Source of the DNA: a virus
IMG/VR virus record: IMGVR_UViG_3300010150_000013
Location: 1-64,000 of that record
DNA: 64,000 nt
Strand: one strand, 5' to 3'
Shown in pieces: positions 48,248 to 57,119 of this stretch. The notes under the pieces were generated by a model that did no database searches, was not told where the DNA came from, and was given only the letters and a program-made list of their open reading frames with translations. Position 1 is the first letter of the stretch, and every line of letters begins with the position of its first letter. Both the position numbers and the translations under genes were made by a program.

Positions 48248-49443
48248 TATATCAATCCTTTCAGTTCAGGAAATGTTTCCTCAAAGTTTTCATTTCTAAT
48301 TATGTCATAGTGGTGTGTACGATTTTTAAACTGCTGTCTTGTTTTTTCATTAAACTTAGAATTGTTTATATAACTTACAACACCTTTTAGCATATCGTCA
48401 ATATGCTTGTTATATTTTTTGCTTTGTATCTTTTCAATAATTTCTGTTTTAAATGCATCATCTAATACTGATGCTGTGTAATATTCTGGATATTGTATAT
48501 TATACATCTGTGGGAAATAATCTTCGATATCAAAGAAGCCCTCATTTAACACATAATCAAAAAAGTCTGTTAGTGTGTATAAATTAAAAACACTAACAAC
48601 TGTATTGCTTTGCATTTTAATGTGCGGACATTCTTGCTTTATCTTTTGTATATTACTTTTAATTAAATTCCAATCTGTTCCTGATCTAATATATTCTGCT
48701 CTGCTTCCATAATGATCTAAACTTGCACCTATGTGTATAGTATCAAAGTGTTTCCATAGCTCTAAGACGCTCTTAGACTTGTATTTTAGCACACTACAGT
48801 TACTATTATACTCTAACTTCACATTTGTTTTACCTATTGAAATAAGGTGTTCTAGTATATCATAGTGCTTATCTGTAAGCAAAGGTTCGCCACCAGCAAA
48901 GTAAAATGTTTCAATGTCTTTAAAGTGTGGAAGGAATTGGTTATACAACTTATCGTTGTCATTGCCATCTGCTAAAATGAAGATAGGTTTCTTTTCACCT
49001 TGTGCATTATCTTCTTGCGCCCATGTGCTAGAATATGTGCTACTACAACTACGGCATTTAAAGTTACAAATATTACTCCAGCGTACATCAAAGTGTTTTA
49101 GATGCATTACTGGCAATGTTCCGTCATCTTCTGTATGTGCTATTAGCCCTGTGGTATCACCAAAGTATGGATTGCTGTTAGCATGTATTCTTGAACTTTC
49201 TGCGCCGCCATCTTCTATGTTATAACATGCTTGGCATTCTACACAACGTTTTCCTTCAAGCATGTTTTTACGCATCTGCTTATAAGGTTTATCATTCCAA
49301 ATTTCTTTGATTGTGTGTTGTCTTACATTACCTAAGGGTTTGTCCCATTCACCAACACAACAAGGTAGTACTGACCCGTCTGGATTTACATACATGTGCA
49401 ACCAAGGTAAAATGCAAAATGTATCAGACCTTTTCGCAGTCAT
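48247..49443 (-). CDS. Radical-SAM protein with N-terminal SPASM/twitch-like domain (1)
   Basis: A 398-residue protein. Residues 1-75 look like a SPASM/twitch cluster domain placed first: FCILPWLHMYVNPDGSVLPC, LGNVRQHTIKEIW, GKRCVECQACYN. The radical-SAM core follows: SNICNFKCRSC (CxxxCxxC, about 130-137), FYFAGGEPLL (GGEP) and EYNSNCS. In most SPASM enzymes the auxiliary domain is C-terminal. Substrate unknown; candidates are a peptide, a fibre protein or a sugar. Paralog is directly upstream. Confidence 0.85.
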   Translation of the reverse strand: MTAKRSDTFCILPWLHMYVNPDGSVLPCCVGEWDKPLGNVRQHTIKEIWNDKPYKQMRKNMLEGKRCVECQACYNIEDGGAESSRIHANSNPYFGDTTGLIAHTEDDGTLPVMHLKHFDVRWSNICNFKCRSCSSTYSSTWAQEDNAQGEKKPIFILADGNDNDKLYNQFLPHFKDIETFYFAGGEPLLTDKHYDILEHLISIGKTNVKLEYNSNCSVLKYKSKSVLELWKHFDTIHIGASLDHYGSRAEYIRSGTDWNLIKSNIQKIKQECPHIKMQSNTVVSVFNLYTLTDFFDYVLNEGFFDIEDYFPQMYNIQYPEYYTASVLDDAFKTEIIEKIQSKKYNKHIDDMLKGVVSYINNSKFNEKTRQQFKNRTHHYDIIRNENFEETFPELKGLI

Positions 49444-50791
49444 AGTAGAAGTCCTTTAAGTCTGGAAATGTATTAGTGAAGTTAACATTTCTTCTTTTGT
49501 CGTATTCAGTAAACCACTGATAAAAATCTTTTCGACCTTCTGTTAATCTGTTAACATCGTACTGTGTTCTTTCCATATAGTCTACTACACGTCTAAACTT
49601 TTCATACTCTAGTTCACTAAATTTATGCCTATCTTGATCGTCCATGTTATCAACAATAAACTGTAAATGCTTTTTCATGTACGGCATAAATTTATCTTTA
49701 GGTAAGATGTTCATATCGTATTGTAGCGGCTCTTTTAAATACGGAGTATCAAATCTAATACGCTGCCACTTAGTTTGATTATCACTATTATACTTTATAC
49801 GCCAGTCTAAAAACTTTTGCAATAATGTGCTAAAGTTAGTTACAGTTAAAATATTAAATGTAACCATAAATGTTAAAGGCATATTAGTTCTAGTCATGTA
49901 CATGTCTAGATTCTTTTCCCATAGCTCTAAGTCTAAGCCTGTTCTAATATACTCTGCTTGTGGTCCCCATGTATCAATACTAGTAAAGATTTTAAAGTCT
50001 TTGATACAGCCTTTTTCAACTAAACTGTTTACTTTGTCAGTGAACCGTTCAATAAGAATAGGCTTAACACCTAAGTTAGTATTAATGTTTAATTCTAAGT
50101 TAGGACAAGGATTCTTTTCAAGCTCGTCAAATACTCTCCATGTGCTTTGCTGTAATAAGGGTTCGCCTCCTGTAATACGTAAAATCGTAAGTGTCTTACG
50201 CAATTCAGGCCACCACTTCCACCATGCTTTAACATACGGATTTGTTTCTTCATCTTTGTGTATTTTAAACCAGTCAATATCATTCCTATGATTCTTAACC
50301 ATAGTGTACGGACCTTCTTTTTCAATTTCTTTGTAGTAACTGCTAGAATGTTTAGGGTGACAATAACCGCACTTAAAATTACATTCATTACCAAACGAAA
50401 CTTCAACATACTGTGGATTTACATTCGCCATTGGTTCTTGTTTAATTGCATTAAATCTTTCAGGCGTGTATATACTTGCGTTACGTTCTTTACGATCGCT
50501 TATATAGTCTTTACCCATACATTCAACATTCCAACAGTATTGACATCCGCTAGGCTTTTTACCGTCCATCATTTCTTGGCGTTCTGCTTTTTTCTGCTGT
50601 GTATTATGTAACGCACTAGGATCTGCTTCTATTTCATGCAAAGGTATTTTGTGTGGTGCAGGGTGATAACAACTATGTGTTTCTCCTGTACCTAAATACA
50701 ACGTTGTATGATGCCATTTGGCCATACAGAATGTAGGACTTAGCTCGTCCATAATAGGTATAAATTTTTCTATCCTATCTTTATCCTGCAT
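49424..50791 (-). CDS. Radical-SAM protein with N-terminal Cys domain (2)
   Basis: A 455-residue protein in the same layout as the next gene: N-terminal FCMAKWHHTTLYLGTGETHS, SGCQYCWNVE cysteines, then core GNECNFKCGYCHPKHSS (CxxxCxxC) and LRITGGEPLL. It has an ~60-residue insertion between the core Cys motif and GGEP. Overlaps the paralog by 20 bp, so both are made together. Substrate unknown. Confidence 0.85.
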   Translation of the reverse strand: MQDKDRIEKFIPIMDELSPTFCMAKWHHTTLYLGTGETHSCYHPAPHKIPLHEIEADPSALHNTQQKKAERQEMMDGKKPSGCQYCWNVECMGKDYISDRKERNASIYTPERFNAIKQEPMANVNPQYVEVSFGNECNFKCGYCHPKHSSSYYKEIEKEGPYTMVKNHRNDIDWFKIHKDEETNPYVKAWWKWWPELRKTLTILRITGGEPLLQQSTWRVFDELEKNPCPNLELNINTNLGVKPILIERFTDKVNSLVEKGCIKDFKIFTSIDTWGPQAEYIRTGLDLELWEKNLDMYMTRTNMPLTFMVTFNILTVTNFSTLLQKFLDWRIKYNSDNQTKWQRIRFDTPYLKEPLQYDMNILPKDKFMPYMKKHLQFIVDNMDDQDRHKFSELEYEKFRRVVDYMERTQYDVNRLTEGRKDFYQWFTEYDKRRNVNFTNTFPDLKDFYYDCEKV

Positions 50792-52421
50792 TAAACTTTT
50801 CCTTTAACCAATCAAAGTCATTTATCTTACGTAGATTTTCTGGCTTGTTACTATTTGCAACTCCGTATTCTCTACCAGCTTTTGCTCCTGTTAGTGCGTA
50901 CTCTGCAAAAGGTCCTTTTGCTTCTTTACACCAGATATCTAAACGTTTCTCAGTTTCCATATTATCCTGTCTGTTAATAGATCTACTAGCCAATTTAACA
51001 CATTCTCTGAATGCACTTTTCCATGTACTGTATTCATCAGTATCAAACACACTAATGTTACTTACTTCGTTCATTGCTCTGAACTTTGTAGATAGGCTTG
51101 TTGTCATGTCTGTAGTAAAGTCTGTAATATCCATAACTGCTTGTCTTGGTAATAATTTTACACCACCGTAACCATATTCTAAATCATTTACTGCGTTTTT
51201 ACTTCTCCATACATGCACAGTGTCTTGATCCCAAAACGGAACAATATGATTAAATTTAAAGTGTTTAATTAATTGAGCATCGCCATCAACTACCCAAAAC
51301 ATATTTGTTTCACATAATCTTGCTGCTTCCATATGTGCTTGATGAATACCTTTTACATCACGTATCCAACGTAACTTTATACTAGGATCTTGTACCCTTA
51401 TAATATCTTGTAATTCTTTAAAATGCTTATCTGCATTTTTTTCTTTATAACTTATAAACGCAATATCATAAGGTGTTTGCTCACTACTATTTTCTTTTAC
51501 ATCTTTTTTGTTAGTAAAGAATCTTGATTTAAATTCACGTTCTGTTACAGGACGTTCTTTTGAAAACAATGTAACTCCGTCATAGAACTGGCCATTGTTT
51601 TGAAAACAGTGTGTAAGTTTTCTATGATAACTGTCATACTTAGGAATGTAATAATCAAACTTAAAACTATCAATAATATTTAGATCAGGATACACACCCC
51701 AGAACATATCACCTGTTGCTTTTTCTTGTGCGTTTTGATAATCTTCAAAAGTTGCTAATTGAAATATTTCCCACTTCTTGGGTTCACTTGCTACTATATT
51801 GATTTCTTTTTTATTTGTAAAAAATCTATAATCAAATTCACGTTTAGCAATTTTATTATCTTTATGACAAATAAAGATACCATCATACGTTTTATTATTT
51901 TTAAAAACATGTACAACATCTTTATCCCAAAAAGGAACTTGGTATTGAGGTATATCGTTTGGAATTACGTCATCAGGTATACACAATATAAATTCTGATT
52001 GTGCAATTTCTTGTGCTGTAACAAGTCCTTCATAACTATCTAATTTAACAATATCATACGGCTTAGGTGTACTTGCTACTATATCAATCTCTTTCTTGTC
52101 TGTAAAAAATCTGTATTTCCATTCTTTGTTTGCTACATTTAAGTTTTTAGGAAATAAACATACACCATCAAAATGTTCACCATTTTTAAATACATGAATG
52201 TACTGATCGTCCCATTCTGTAACTCTATATGTTAAATCGAAATCTTGTGTTAGATACAAATTGTCCCATACTACCCAAAAGTTTTTTGTAAGAGACTTTT
52301 TGTTTAGTGTTTCATAACTTTCACAATTTTCTATTTTTTGTGCGTGTGGAAATCTTGCCTTGAAATTACTCCATGCTATTTCATTAACGTTCCCGTCACT
52401 GACAAAAAAGATATCATACAT
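50781..52421 (-). CDS. Multi-repeat glycosyltransferase-like protein
   Basis: A 546-residue protein built from about four copies of one ~110-residue module. Recognition block: [HT]xFxNxxxxDG[VI].L[FC].K....[AT].[RK]E[FW]..RFFT[ND]KK[ED][IV], found near residues 75, 168 and 275; a fourth degenerate copy near 395 has HVWRSKNAVNDLEYGYGGVKLL. The C-terminal ~230 residues match gene 52414 (ISY.E..AD.H...L with VVDGDAQL in place of TVDADNIV, a DxD-like site). Probably a GT-A-like transferase or sugar-binding protein. Confidence 0.6.
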   Translation of the reverse strand: MYDIFFVSDGNVNEIAWSNFKARFPHAQKIENCESYETLNKKSLTKNFWVVWDNLYLTQDFDLTYRVTEWDDQYIHVFKNGEHFDGVCLFPKNLNVANKEWKYRFFTDKKEIDIVASTPKPYDIVKLDSYEGLVTAQEIAQSEFILCIPDDVIPNDIPQYQVPFWDKDVVHVFKNNKTYDGIFICHKDNKIAKREFDYRFFTNKKEINIVASEPKKWEIFQLATFEDYQNAQEKATGDMFWGVYPDLNIIDSFKFDYYIPKYDSYHRKLTHCFQNNGQFYDGVTLFSKERPVTEREFKSRFFTNKKDVKENSSEQTPYDIAFISYKEKNADKHFKELQDIIRVQDPSIKLRWIRDVKGIHQAHMEAARLCETNMFWVVDGDAQLIKHFKFNHIVPFWDQDTVHVWRSKNAVNDLEYGYGGVKLLPRQAVMDITDFTTDMTTSLSTKFRAMNEVSNISVFDTDEYSTWKSAFRECVKLASRSINRQDNMETEKRLDIWCKEAKGPFAEYALTGAKAGREYGVANSNKPENLRKINDFDWLKEKFNAG

Positions 52422-53319
52422 ATTTTTTACTATAATAAGTTTGGCCTAGGTTTAATGCTTCGTCATATAAATCCATTGTATACCTACTTGCATCAGGTTC
52501 TAACCAAACCCAATCAAGACCTAAGTTTATATTGATTTCATTACCTAACCGTTTAATTTCTGCAATACATGCTTCGCTGTCTTTTGAAAAGTGTTCTGCT
52601 TTTTCTTTCCATATATCGCCAAGTATTTCAAAGTCTCTAACTTGTATATGATCCCAGTCTGTACAGTTAGTCATATATGTTCCTTGCCTTGCACCTAATA
52701 TTGACATAATACCGTTTTCTACATGTGAGCCAACAGTTGACCACATTCTAAGTCTGTGAATATTGTGCCACCAAATTCTTTCTTTAATTTCCATAGGCGG
52801 AAGTTTTAATCCATCGGACAGTGTCATTTTAACACCTTCTCGAAAACCTGCTCTCCATGCATGGTATGGAGTTGCATTTACTTTTGTATCACTGTATGTC
52901 ATAGGAAAGTTTCTGTAACCTGTTTCCCAACAAAAATCAACTTGAGCTCTTTCGCTATCTGCGTTTTCATGCGTTTTCATATTAAGTAAATGATCTTTAG
53001 ACCATAACTTTAATCCGCCGTTACCGTAACGTAAACCATTAACAGTATTCTTTCCACACCAACTATAAACTTTAATTTCTTCTTCTGACATGTCTAAGTC
53101 AAGATTAAAATATTCAGGATATACTATATTGTCTGCATCAACTGTAAGCAACCAATCAGTTTCAGATTGCTCTGCACATGCTTTATGTGCATGGTCACTT
53201 CCTTTTACACCATGTACACGTTTTGCCCAGGGTAATTTATTACACAGATCTGCATAATGCAAATCAGCAAACGGTTCATCATACGATAAAAAGAATACGT
53301 CGAACTCGACTACTCTCAT
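52414..53319 (-). CDS. GT-A-like glycosyltransferase (DxD type)
   Basis: A 301-residue protein. FLSYDEPFADLHYADLCNKL, GSDHAHKACAEQSETDWLLT and VDADNIVYPEYF make a GT2/GT-A start with a DAD metal site; RYGNGGLKLWSKD is the acceptor-side region. It matches the C-terminal part of the upstream gene 50781, so the two are paralogs. Acceptor unknown. Confidence 0.65.
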   Translation of the reverse strand: MRVVEFDVFFLSYDEPFADLHYADLCNKLPWAKRVHGVKGSDHAHKACAEQSETDWLLTVDADNIVYPEYFNLDLDMSEEEIKVYSWCGKNTVNGLRYGNGGLKLWSKDHLLNMKTHENADSERAQVDFCWETGYRNFPMTYSDTKVNATPYHAWRAGFREGVKMTLSDGLKLPPMEIKERIWWHNIHRLRMWSTVGSHVENGIMSILGARQGTYMTNCTDWDHIQVRDFEILGDIWKEKAEHFSKDSEACIAEIKRLGNEININLGLDWVWLEPDASRYTMDLYDEALNLGQTYYSKKYV

Positions 53320-53970
53320 TTAAATCTCCTCTAGTACATAGTTTTTAAACAGTCTACGAGTAAACACACTAAACTTTCCTGTTATGTCTACATCATCTAC
53401 TGTTACAGAATTACCTGTTAGCTCATCAAGTGTAACATCAAATGTTTTTTGCGGAAAGTGCGGATCGTTATAATCAGCTATTGTAAAAGATAAAGTTGTA
53501 TCTCCTTGCCAAAAAACATTTCTTGGTGTTGCTGGTTGCCACTGATCATCTAAAACTTTTGTGCCGCCATATTCCTCGCTTAGTTCTACAGTAAGTTTAC
53601 TACTACCTTTATTGTATGTAAGATAAATGTCTGGCTTTACTTCTTCATCTAAGTAACGTTTATCAATAACTCTATGCAGTACATCATCAATCTTTGTTAA
53701 AGTTTTTTCTTCAGTGATTTCAAACTTACCTTCACTAGTGTCAAAGAAACAATTATTAATATGAATCTCACCATTAATAATTTTAATAGCAAGATCCTCT
53801 TCAACCTCAGCGATGTTTTTACTGTATTCCATTTCTATCGAAGCATACGGGCCTACTGATATTAACTGGCCTGTGTCTGCGTCAAATGCTGCTCCAAACC
53901 TACGCTCTGGCTCTTTATAATTCTTGAGCCATTCGTCGAAGTCTGGCATAAACTCTTCTATTTCTTCCAT
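53320..53970 (-). CDS. Unknown protein in sugar operon, possible structural
   Basis: A 216-residue acidic, beta-rich protein: RFGAAFDADTGQLISVGPYA, then a domain like a fibre-associated beta sandwich (DTTLSFTIADYNDPHFPQKT). No catalytic motif. It overlaps the GT gene upstream by 13 bp. It may be a virion protein embedded in the glycan operon. Confidence 0.55.
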   Translation of the reverse strand: MEEIEEFMPDFDEWLKNYKEPERRFGAAFDADTGQLISVGPYASIEMEYSKNIAEVEEDLAIKIINGEIHINNCFFDTSEGKFEITEEKTLTKIDDVLHRVIDKRYLDEEVKPDIYLTYNKGSSKLTVELSEEYGGTKVLDDQWQPATPRNVFWQGDTTLSFTIADYNDPHFPQKTFDVTLDELTGNSVTVDDVDITGKFSVFTRRLFKNYVLEEI

Positions 53971-54797
53971 GCTATTTCCTCCAGTACATTAACTGTTTCT
54001 AAAGTCATTTTATTTTTTTCAACATAATGTACAATGTCGTTTTGTTGATAACTACCTATTTTTAATTTGCCTTTATCATTTAAGTAGTAGCCTACGTGAT
54101 CTGAAAACTTATCAGCAGCCCAAGGCCAATTTTGTACAGCACCTTTCATGTGTACAACTCTTGGGAAGCTCAAAGGATACGCAATATCATCTGTAATATC
54201 TAATATTTTTGCAGCCATTGAAAATGCTTCATCTGTTCCAATTACTTTAGGTCTATGTTTTGTTAAAAACAAATTACTGTATTCGTTTGGATTGTCCATT
54301 ATAGAACGTTGTAAAGCAAAGAACTCACTTGCTAGTTTACTATCTTTTTTGAAGAAAGTAAAAAATGAATATAAGTTAGGTAATTCATTTGCAGTAAATG
54401 TTCTTCTATAGTAATCGCTAGTTACTTCTTCACCTCTGTAAGTGTATGCTTTGTTAGCAACATACAATTCAGAATGTTTAATAAAATAATCAATCCAATG
54501 ACTATAATCTCTAAAGAACAACATGTCTGCATCTAAGCATACAGTATGTTCCCACGGTGAAAGCTCGTCCATGTAAGAACGGCCGTCCCAAAAACCTTTT
54601 TTATCCCATTCAATAACTTCATCAAACACCCATGTAGATTTAAAATTTTCTATTTGGGTTTTGTCATCAATTACTAATGCGACTTTATCGTAACCTTCTT
54701 TTTGTGTATTCTTAATACTTAATGCAAGTGCATACGCCATTTGTGCATAATTATATTCTTCAGAAGTTGCAACAACTATTAGATATCCAAAGTTCAT
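53958..54797 (-). CDS. GT8-like glycosyltransferase
   Basis: A 279-residue protein. YAQMAYALALSIKNTQKEGY, KVALVIDDKTQIENF and HTVCLDADMLFFRDYSHW show the GT-A fold with the DxD (DAD) metal site; FPRVVHMKGAVQNWPW resembles the GT8 C-terminal His region. Retaining transfer from a UDP-sugar is the family activity. Overlaps its upstream neighbour by 4 bp. Confidence 0.7.
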   Translation of the reverse strand: MNFGYLIVVATSEEYNYAQMAYALALSIKNTQKEGYDKVALVIDDKTQIENFKSTWVFDEVIEWDKKGFWDGRSYMDELSPWEHTVCLDADMLFFRDYSHWIDYFIKHSELYVANKAYTYRGEEVTSDYYRRTFTANELPNLYSFFTFFKKDSKLASEFFALQRSIMDNPNEYSNLFLTKHRPKVIGTDEAFSMAAKILDITDDIAYPLSFPRVVHMKGAVQNWPWAADKFSDHVGYYLNDKGKLKIGSYQQNDIVHYVEKNKMTLETVNVLEEIAWKK

Positions 54798-55642
54798 ATC
54801 AACTCCATTAGTTTATCGAAGTTTCTCTCAATGCTTTTTTTATTCATTACATGTACATCTCTACCTGTAGATGAAGCAGCTACCTGCTCATTAGTTAATA
54901 AAAATTGTAATGTATTGTCTTTTACATCAAATAAAATATCTCTATCTATTGTAGAAAACACTGGCGGCATTTTATATTCAGTATCTACTTCTTGAAAACC
55001 ATTTAGTATATGATTAGCAATTGCAAAACTAATATCATTTCTATACATTCTGCTATCAAATCTATATGTGTCTGCAAAGAACTTATAATTTTTTTGTATG
55101 TATTGCACTAAATCAAAAAGTACTTTTGTTTGTTCATTCTTGGTAAACATAACTGTTGTTGCCCAAAGTAGTTTAACTCCAGTATCCGAAACATACTTGT
55201 CATGGTAACCTGCTCGAGTTCCCATAATATCATTATACTCATGCGATATTAAAAAGTCTTGTTCAACATCCCAATAGTTGTTTAGTGTATCTGAAAATGT
55301 TAGATAATCGCAATCTAACAATAATGTTCTTTCATAAGGTGTAATATCCCAAACATTTGGTCTGTTTGAATTATCAAAAGGTACCGCTTCAAAATCATTT
55401 CCATCATGAAGGTTTCTGTATTGCTGTGTTGGAGGACGCTCTACAAAAATAATACTATCAAAGATTTCTTCTGCTTTATCTGCGGTACCGATTTCTTCCA
55501 TATAATCAACAGTTGATTTATCTGTGATTAATGAAACTGGATAGCCGAGATGCTTTTTGGCAAGGCCGCCTGCTACCAATGCTAGTTTAGAATAATCTAA
55601 ACTTCGGCTGTTATGAGCAAATATTACAATTCCTTTATTCAT
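54794..55642 (-). CDS. GT-A-like glycosyltransferase
   Basis: A 282-residue protein; start ATG 55642, just after the upstream TAG, preferred to TTG 55654. KGIVIFAHNSRSLDYSKLAL, YPVSLITDKSTVDY and ERTLLLDCDYLTFSDTLNNY give the GT-A layout with a D-C-D metal motif, and DVHVMNKKSIERNFDKL a C-terminal His region. Similar overall plan to gene 53958. Acceptor unknown. Confidence 0.65.
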   Translation of the reverse strand: MNKGIVIFAHNSRSLDYSKLALVAGGLAKKHLGYPVSLITDKSTVDYMEEIGTADKAEEIFDSIIFVERPPTQQYRNLHDGNDFEAVPFDNSNRPNVWDITPYERTLLLDCDYLTFSDTLNNYWDVEQDFLISHEYNDIMGTRAGYHDKYVSDTGVKLLWATTVMFTKNEQTKVLFDLVQYIQKNYKFFADTYRFDSRMYRNDISFAIANHILNGFQEVDTEYKMPPVFSTIDRDILFDVKDNTLQFLLTNEQVAASSTGRDVHVMNKKSIERNFDKLMELI

Positions 55643-55643
55643 A

Positions 55644-55994
55644 CTACACTTCAATAAGTTTTTCTACAGATCTGCTCTTTTTGAGCTGCTGGTATTCTTC
55701 GTAATATTCTAATGTTGATGTGATGTATCTATCGAGTATGATATCTTTAAATTCTGCAAGATCTTCAACCAATATAGGATTATCATTAATGTCAAGTAAT
55801 ACTACACCTTCAGTTCTATCTGCTGAAAGTAGCATTTGAACAAAGTTAATAAGCTCTCTATTGATTTTGAAAATTCCGCCGTTAACACCATAAGTTAATC
55901 TAGCGTCAATTTTTTCCTTTAGAGTTTTACGCTGTACAGCAAAAGTTTCTCTGTACTTGCTAAAATCCAAGGCTTGTTTTAATTGTTCTTCCAT
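55644..55994 (-). CDS. Conserved small protein at head of sugar operon
   Basis: A 116-residue helical protein (KYRETFAVQRKTLKEKIDAR; VQMLLSADRTEGVVLLDIND). GGAGG ribosome site. It follows the late promoter at 56023-56030. Similar proteins sit in structural regions of marine T4-like phages; function unknown. Confidence 0.6.
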   Translation of the reverse strand: MEEQLKQALDFSKYRETFAVQRKTLKEKIDARLTYGVNGGIFKINRELINFVQMLLSADRTEGVVLLDINDNPILVEDLAEFKDIILDRYITSTLEYYEEYQQLKKSRSVEKLIEV

Positions 55995-56022
55995 ATGTCC
56001 TCCAAGTTATAGTAGCACTTAA

Positions 56023-56030
56023 TATTTATG
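56023..56030 (-). promoter_or_regulatory. T4-type late promoter box CATAAATA
   Basis: Complement of TATTTATG, 28 bp upstream of the start at 55994; seven of eight matches. It would drive the 55994-45086 operon late in infection. Confidence 0.6.
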
Positions 56031-56052
56031 CGCTGTACTACGGGGGAGGAAA

Positions 56053-57081
56053 TTAACTGACTACGAATCCGCCTACAGTTACGGAAGGAGTTTGGATGTC
56101 AAATCCTTGTGATCCTGAAGGATAAAGATTGATGTTACCAACTGCTTTTCTGGTAACAGTTTGAAGATAAAGTGAAGCAGGGCCTACTAAATCAGGACCA
56201 TAAGTACCTGGTCCTTGTTGTGGAGTACCTGATGTTGATGGTCCACCTAATCCAACGTGATCGTCATTGTAAACTGCTGCCATTTCGAGTTGATACGCAG
56301 TACCACTTGAATTATCTAATACTCCAGGTGTTCTTGCATATAATCTATAATAGTTTGCATTGTAAGGACTACTTGCAATAGCTGTGTACCAAGGTGTGCT
56401 GTAAACGTTTGTACATCTAAAAAAGTTTCCATTATCATTTGGATTAACACCTGTTGCTGGTTGTTGTCCTCCAAACGACTGTGTACTTGCTGTCTGTAGT
56501 AAACTTCTCCAAGAAGCATCTTGATCTGAACCGCTAATACTGCTCAAACTACTTGTAAGTTGAATTTGTCCACCACTATTAAAATAATGTCTAGCATCTG
56601 CTGCTGTTGGCCAAGTAAAAGTAACTATTACTTGTGCAGAAGTTGACCATGTTCCTGTATATACTGCATTACTGTGTGCTGTACCTGATGCTACTGATGC
56701 TGGTGGTATAGTATATTTTGCAGCCTCAAGTGCAATAATTAAATCATTCCATCTTCTGTAAGGCTGTGTATTATATGTTGCGTCATTAGTAACAGTATTT
56801 GCTTTAATTTTTTGAGAAGTACTAATGTTATTAGGCCAACTTCCCCAATTAGTAGGAGGATTTGAACCATATATATGCCTGTAAGCATTATACATATCTG
56901 TAATTAATCTACCATATTCTTCTACAGACACCTTATCCGAAACACCAACACCTGAAGAGTTCATATATTGTCCCCATCCATATGTGGCATCACCGCCATC
57001 AGCAGGTCCCATCACTTGCTCAAGGCGAGTGTATAGCGCATTGTAGTCGTTTCTGCTAATTGTTGCGTGTACGGTTGTCAT
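56053..57081 (-). CDS. Fibre-type structural protein (paralog of 57120)
   Basis: A 342-residue protein. Begins with ISRNDYNALYTRLEQVMGPA and GYGQ-type GWGQYMNSS, shared in pattern with gene 57120 (ILSTDLNSLRNKIAEVMGTG; FGYGQTVNS). Body is Ser/Thr/Asn/Gly-rich with a long beta domain (TWPTAADARHYFNSGGQIQL, parallel to the FSNANEARYFWNSGSRLRF of the other). Probable virion surface component. Confidence 0.7.
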   Translation of the reverse strand: MTTVHATISRNDYNALYTRLEQVMGPADGGDATYGWGQYMNSSGVGVSDKVSVEEYGRLITDMYNAYRHIYGSNPPTNWGSWPNNISTSQKIKANTVTNDATYNTQPYRRWNDLIIALEAAKYTIPPASVASGTAHSNAVYTGTWSTSAQVIVTFTWPTAADARHYFNSGGQIQLTSSLSSISGSDQDASWRSLLQTASTQSFGGQQPATGVNPNDNGNFFRCTNVYSTPWYTAIASSPYNANYYRLYARTPGVLDNSSGTAYQLEMAAVYNDDHVGLGGPSTSGTPQQGPGTYGPDLVGPASLYLQTVTRKAVGNINLYPSGSQGFDIQTPSVTVGGFVVS

Positions 57082-57100
57082 ATAATATCCTTAACAGCAG

Positions 57101-57107
57101 TATTTAC
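57101..57107 (-). promoter_or_regulatory. Late-promoter-like GTAAATA box
   Basis: Complement of TATTTAC, about 20 bp upstream of the start at 57081, in a 38-bp spacer. Weak match. Confidence 0.3.
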
Positions 57108-57119
57108 TACAACAAGTGT

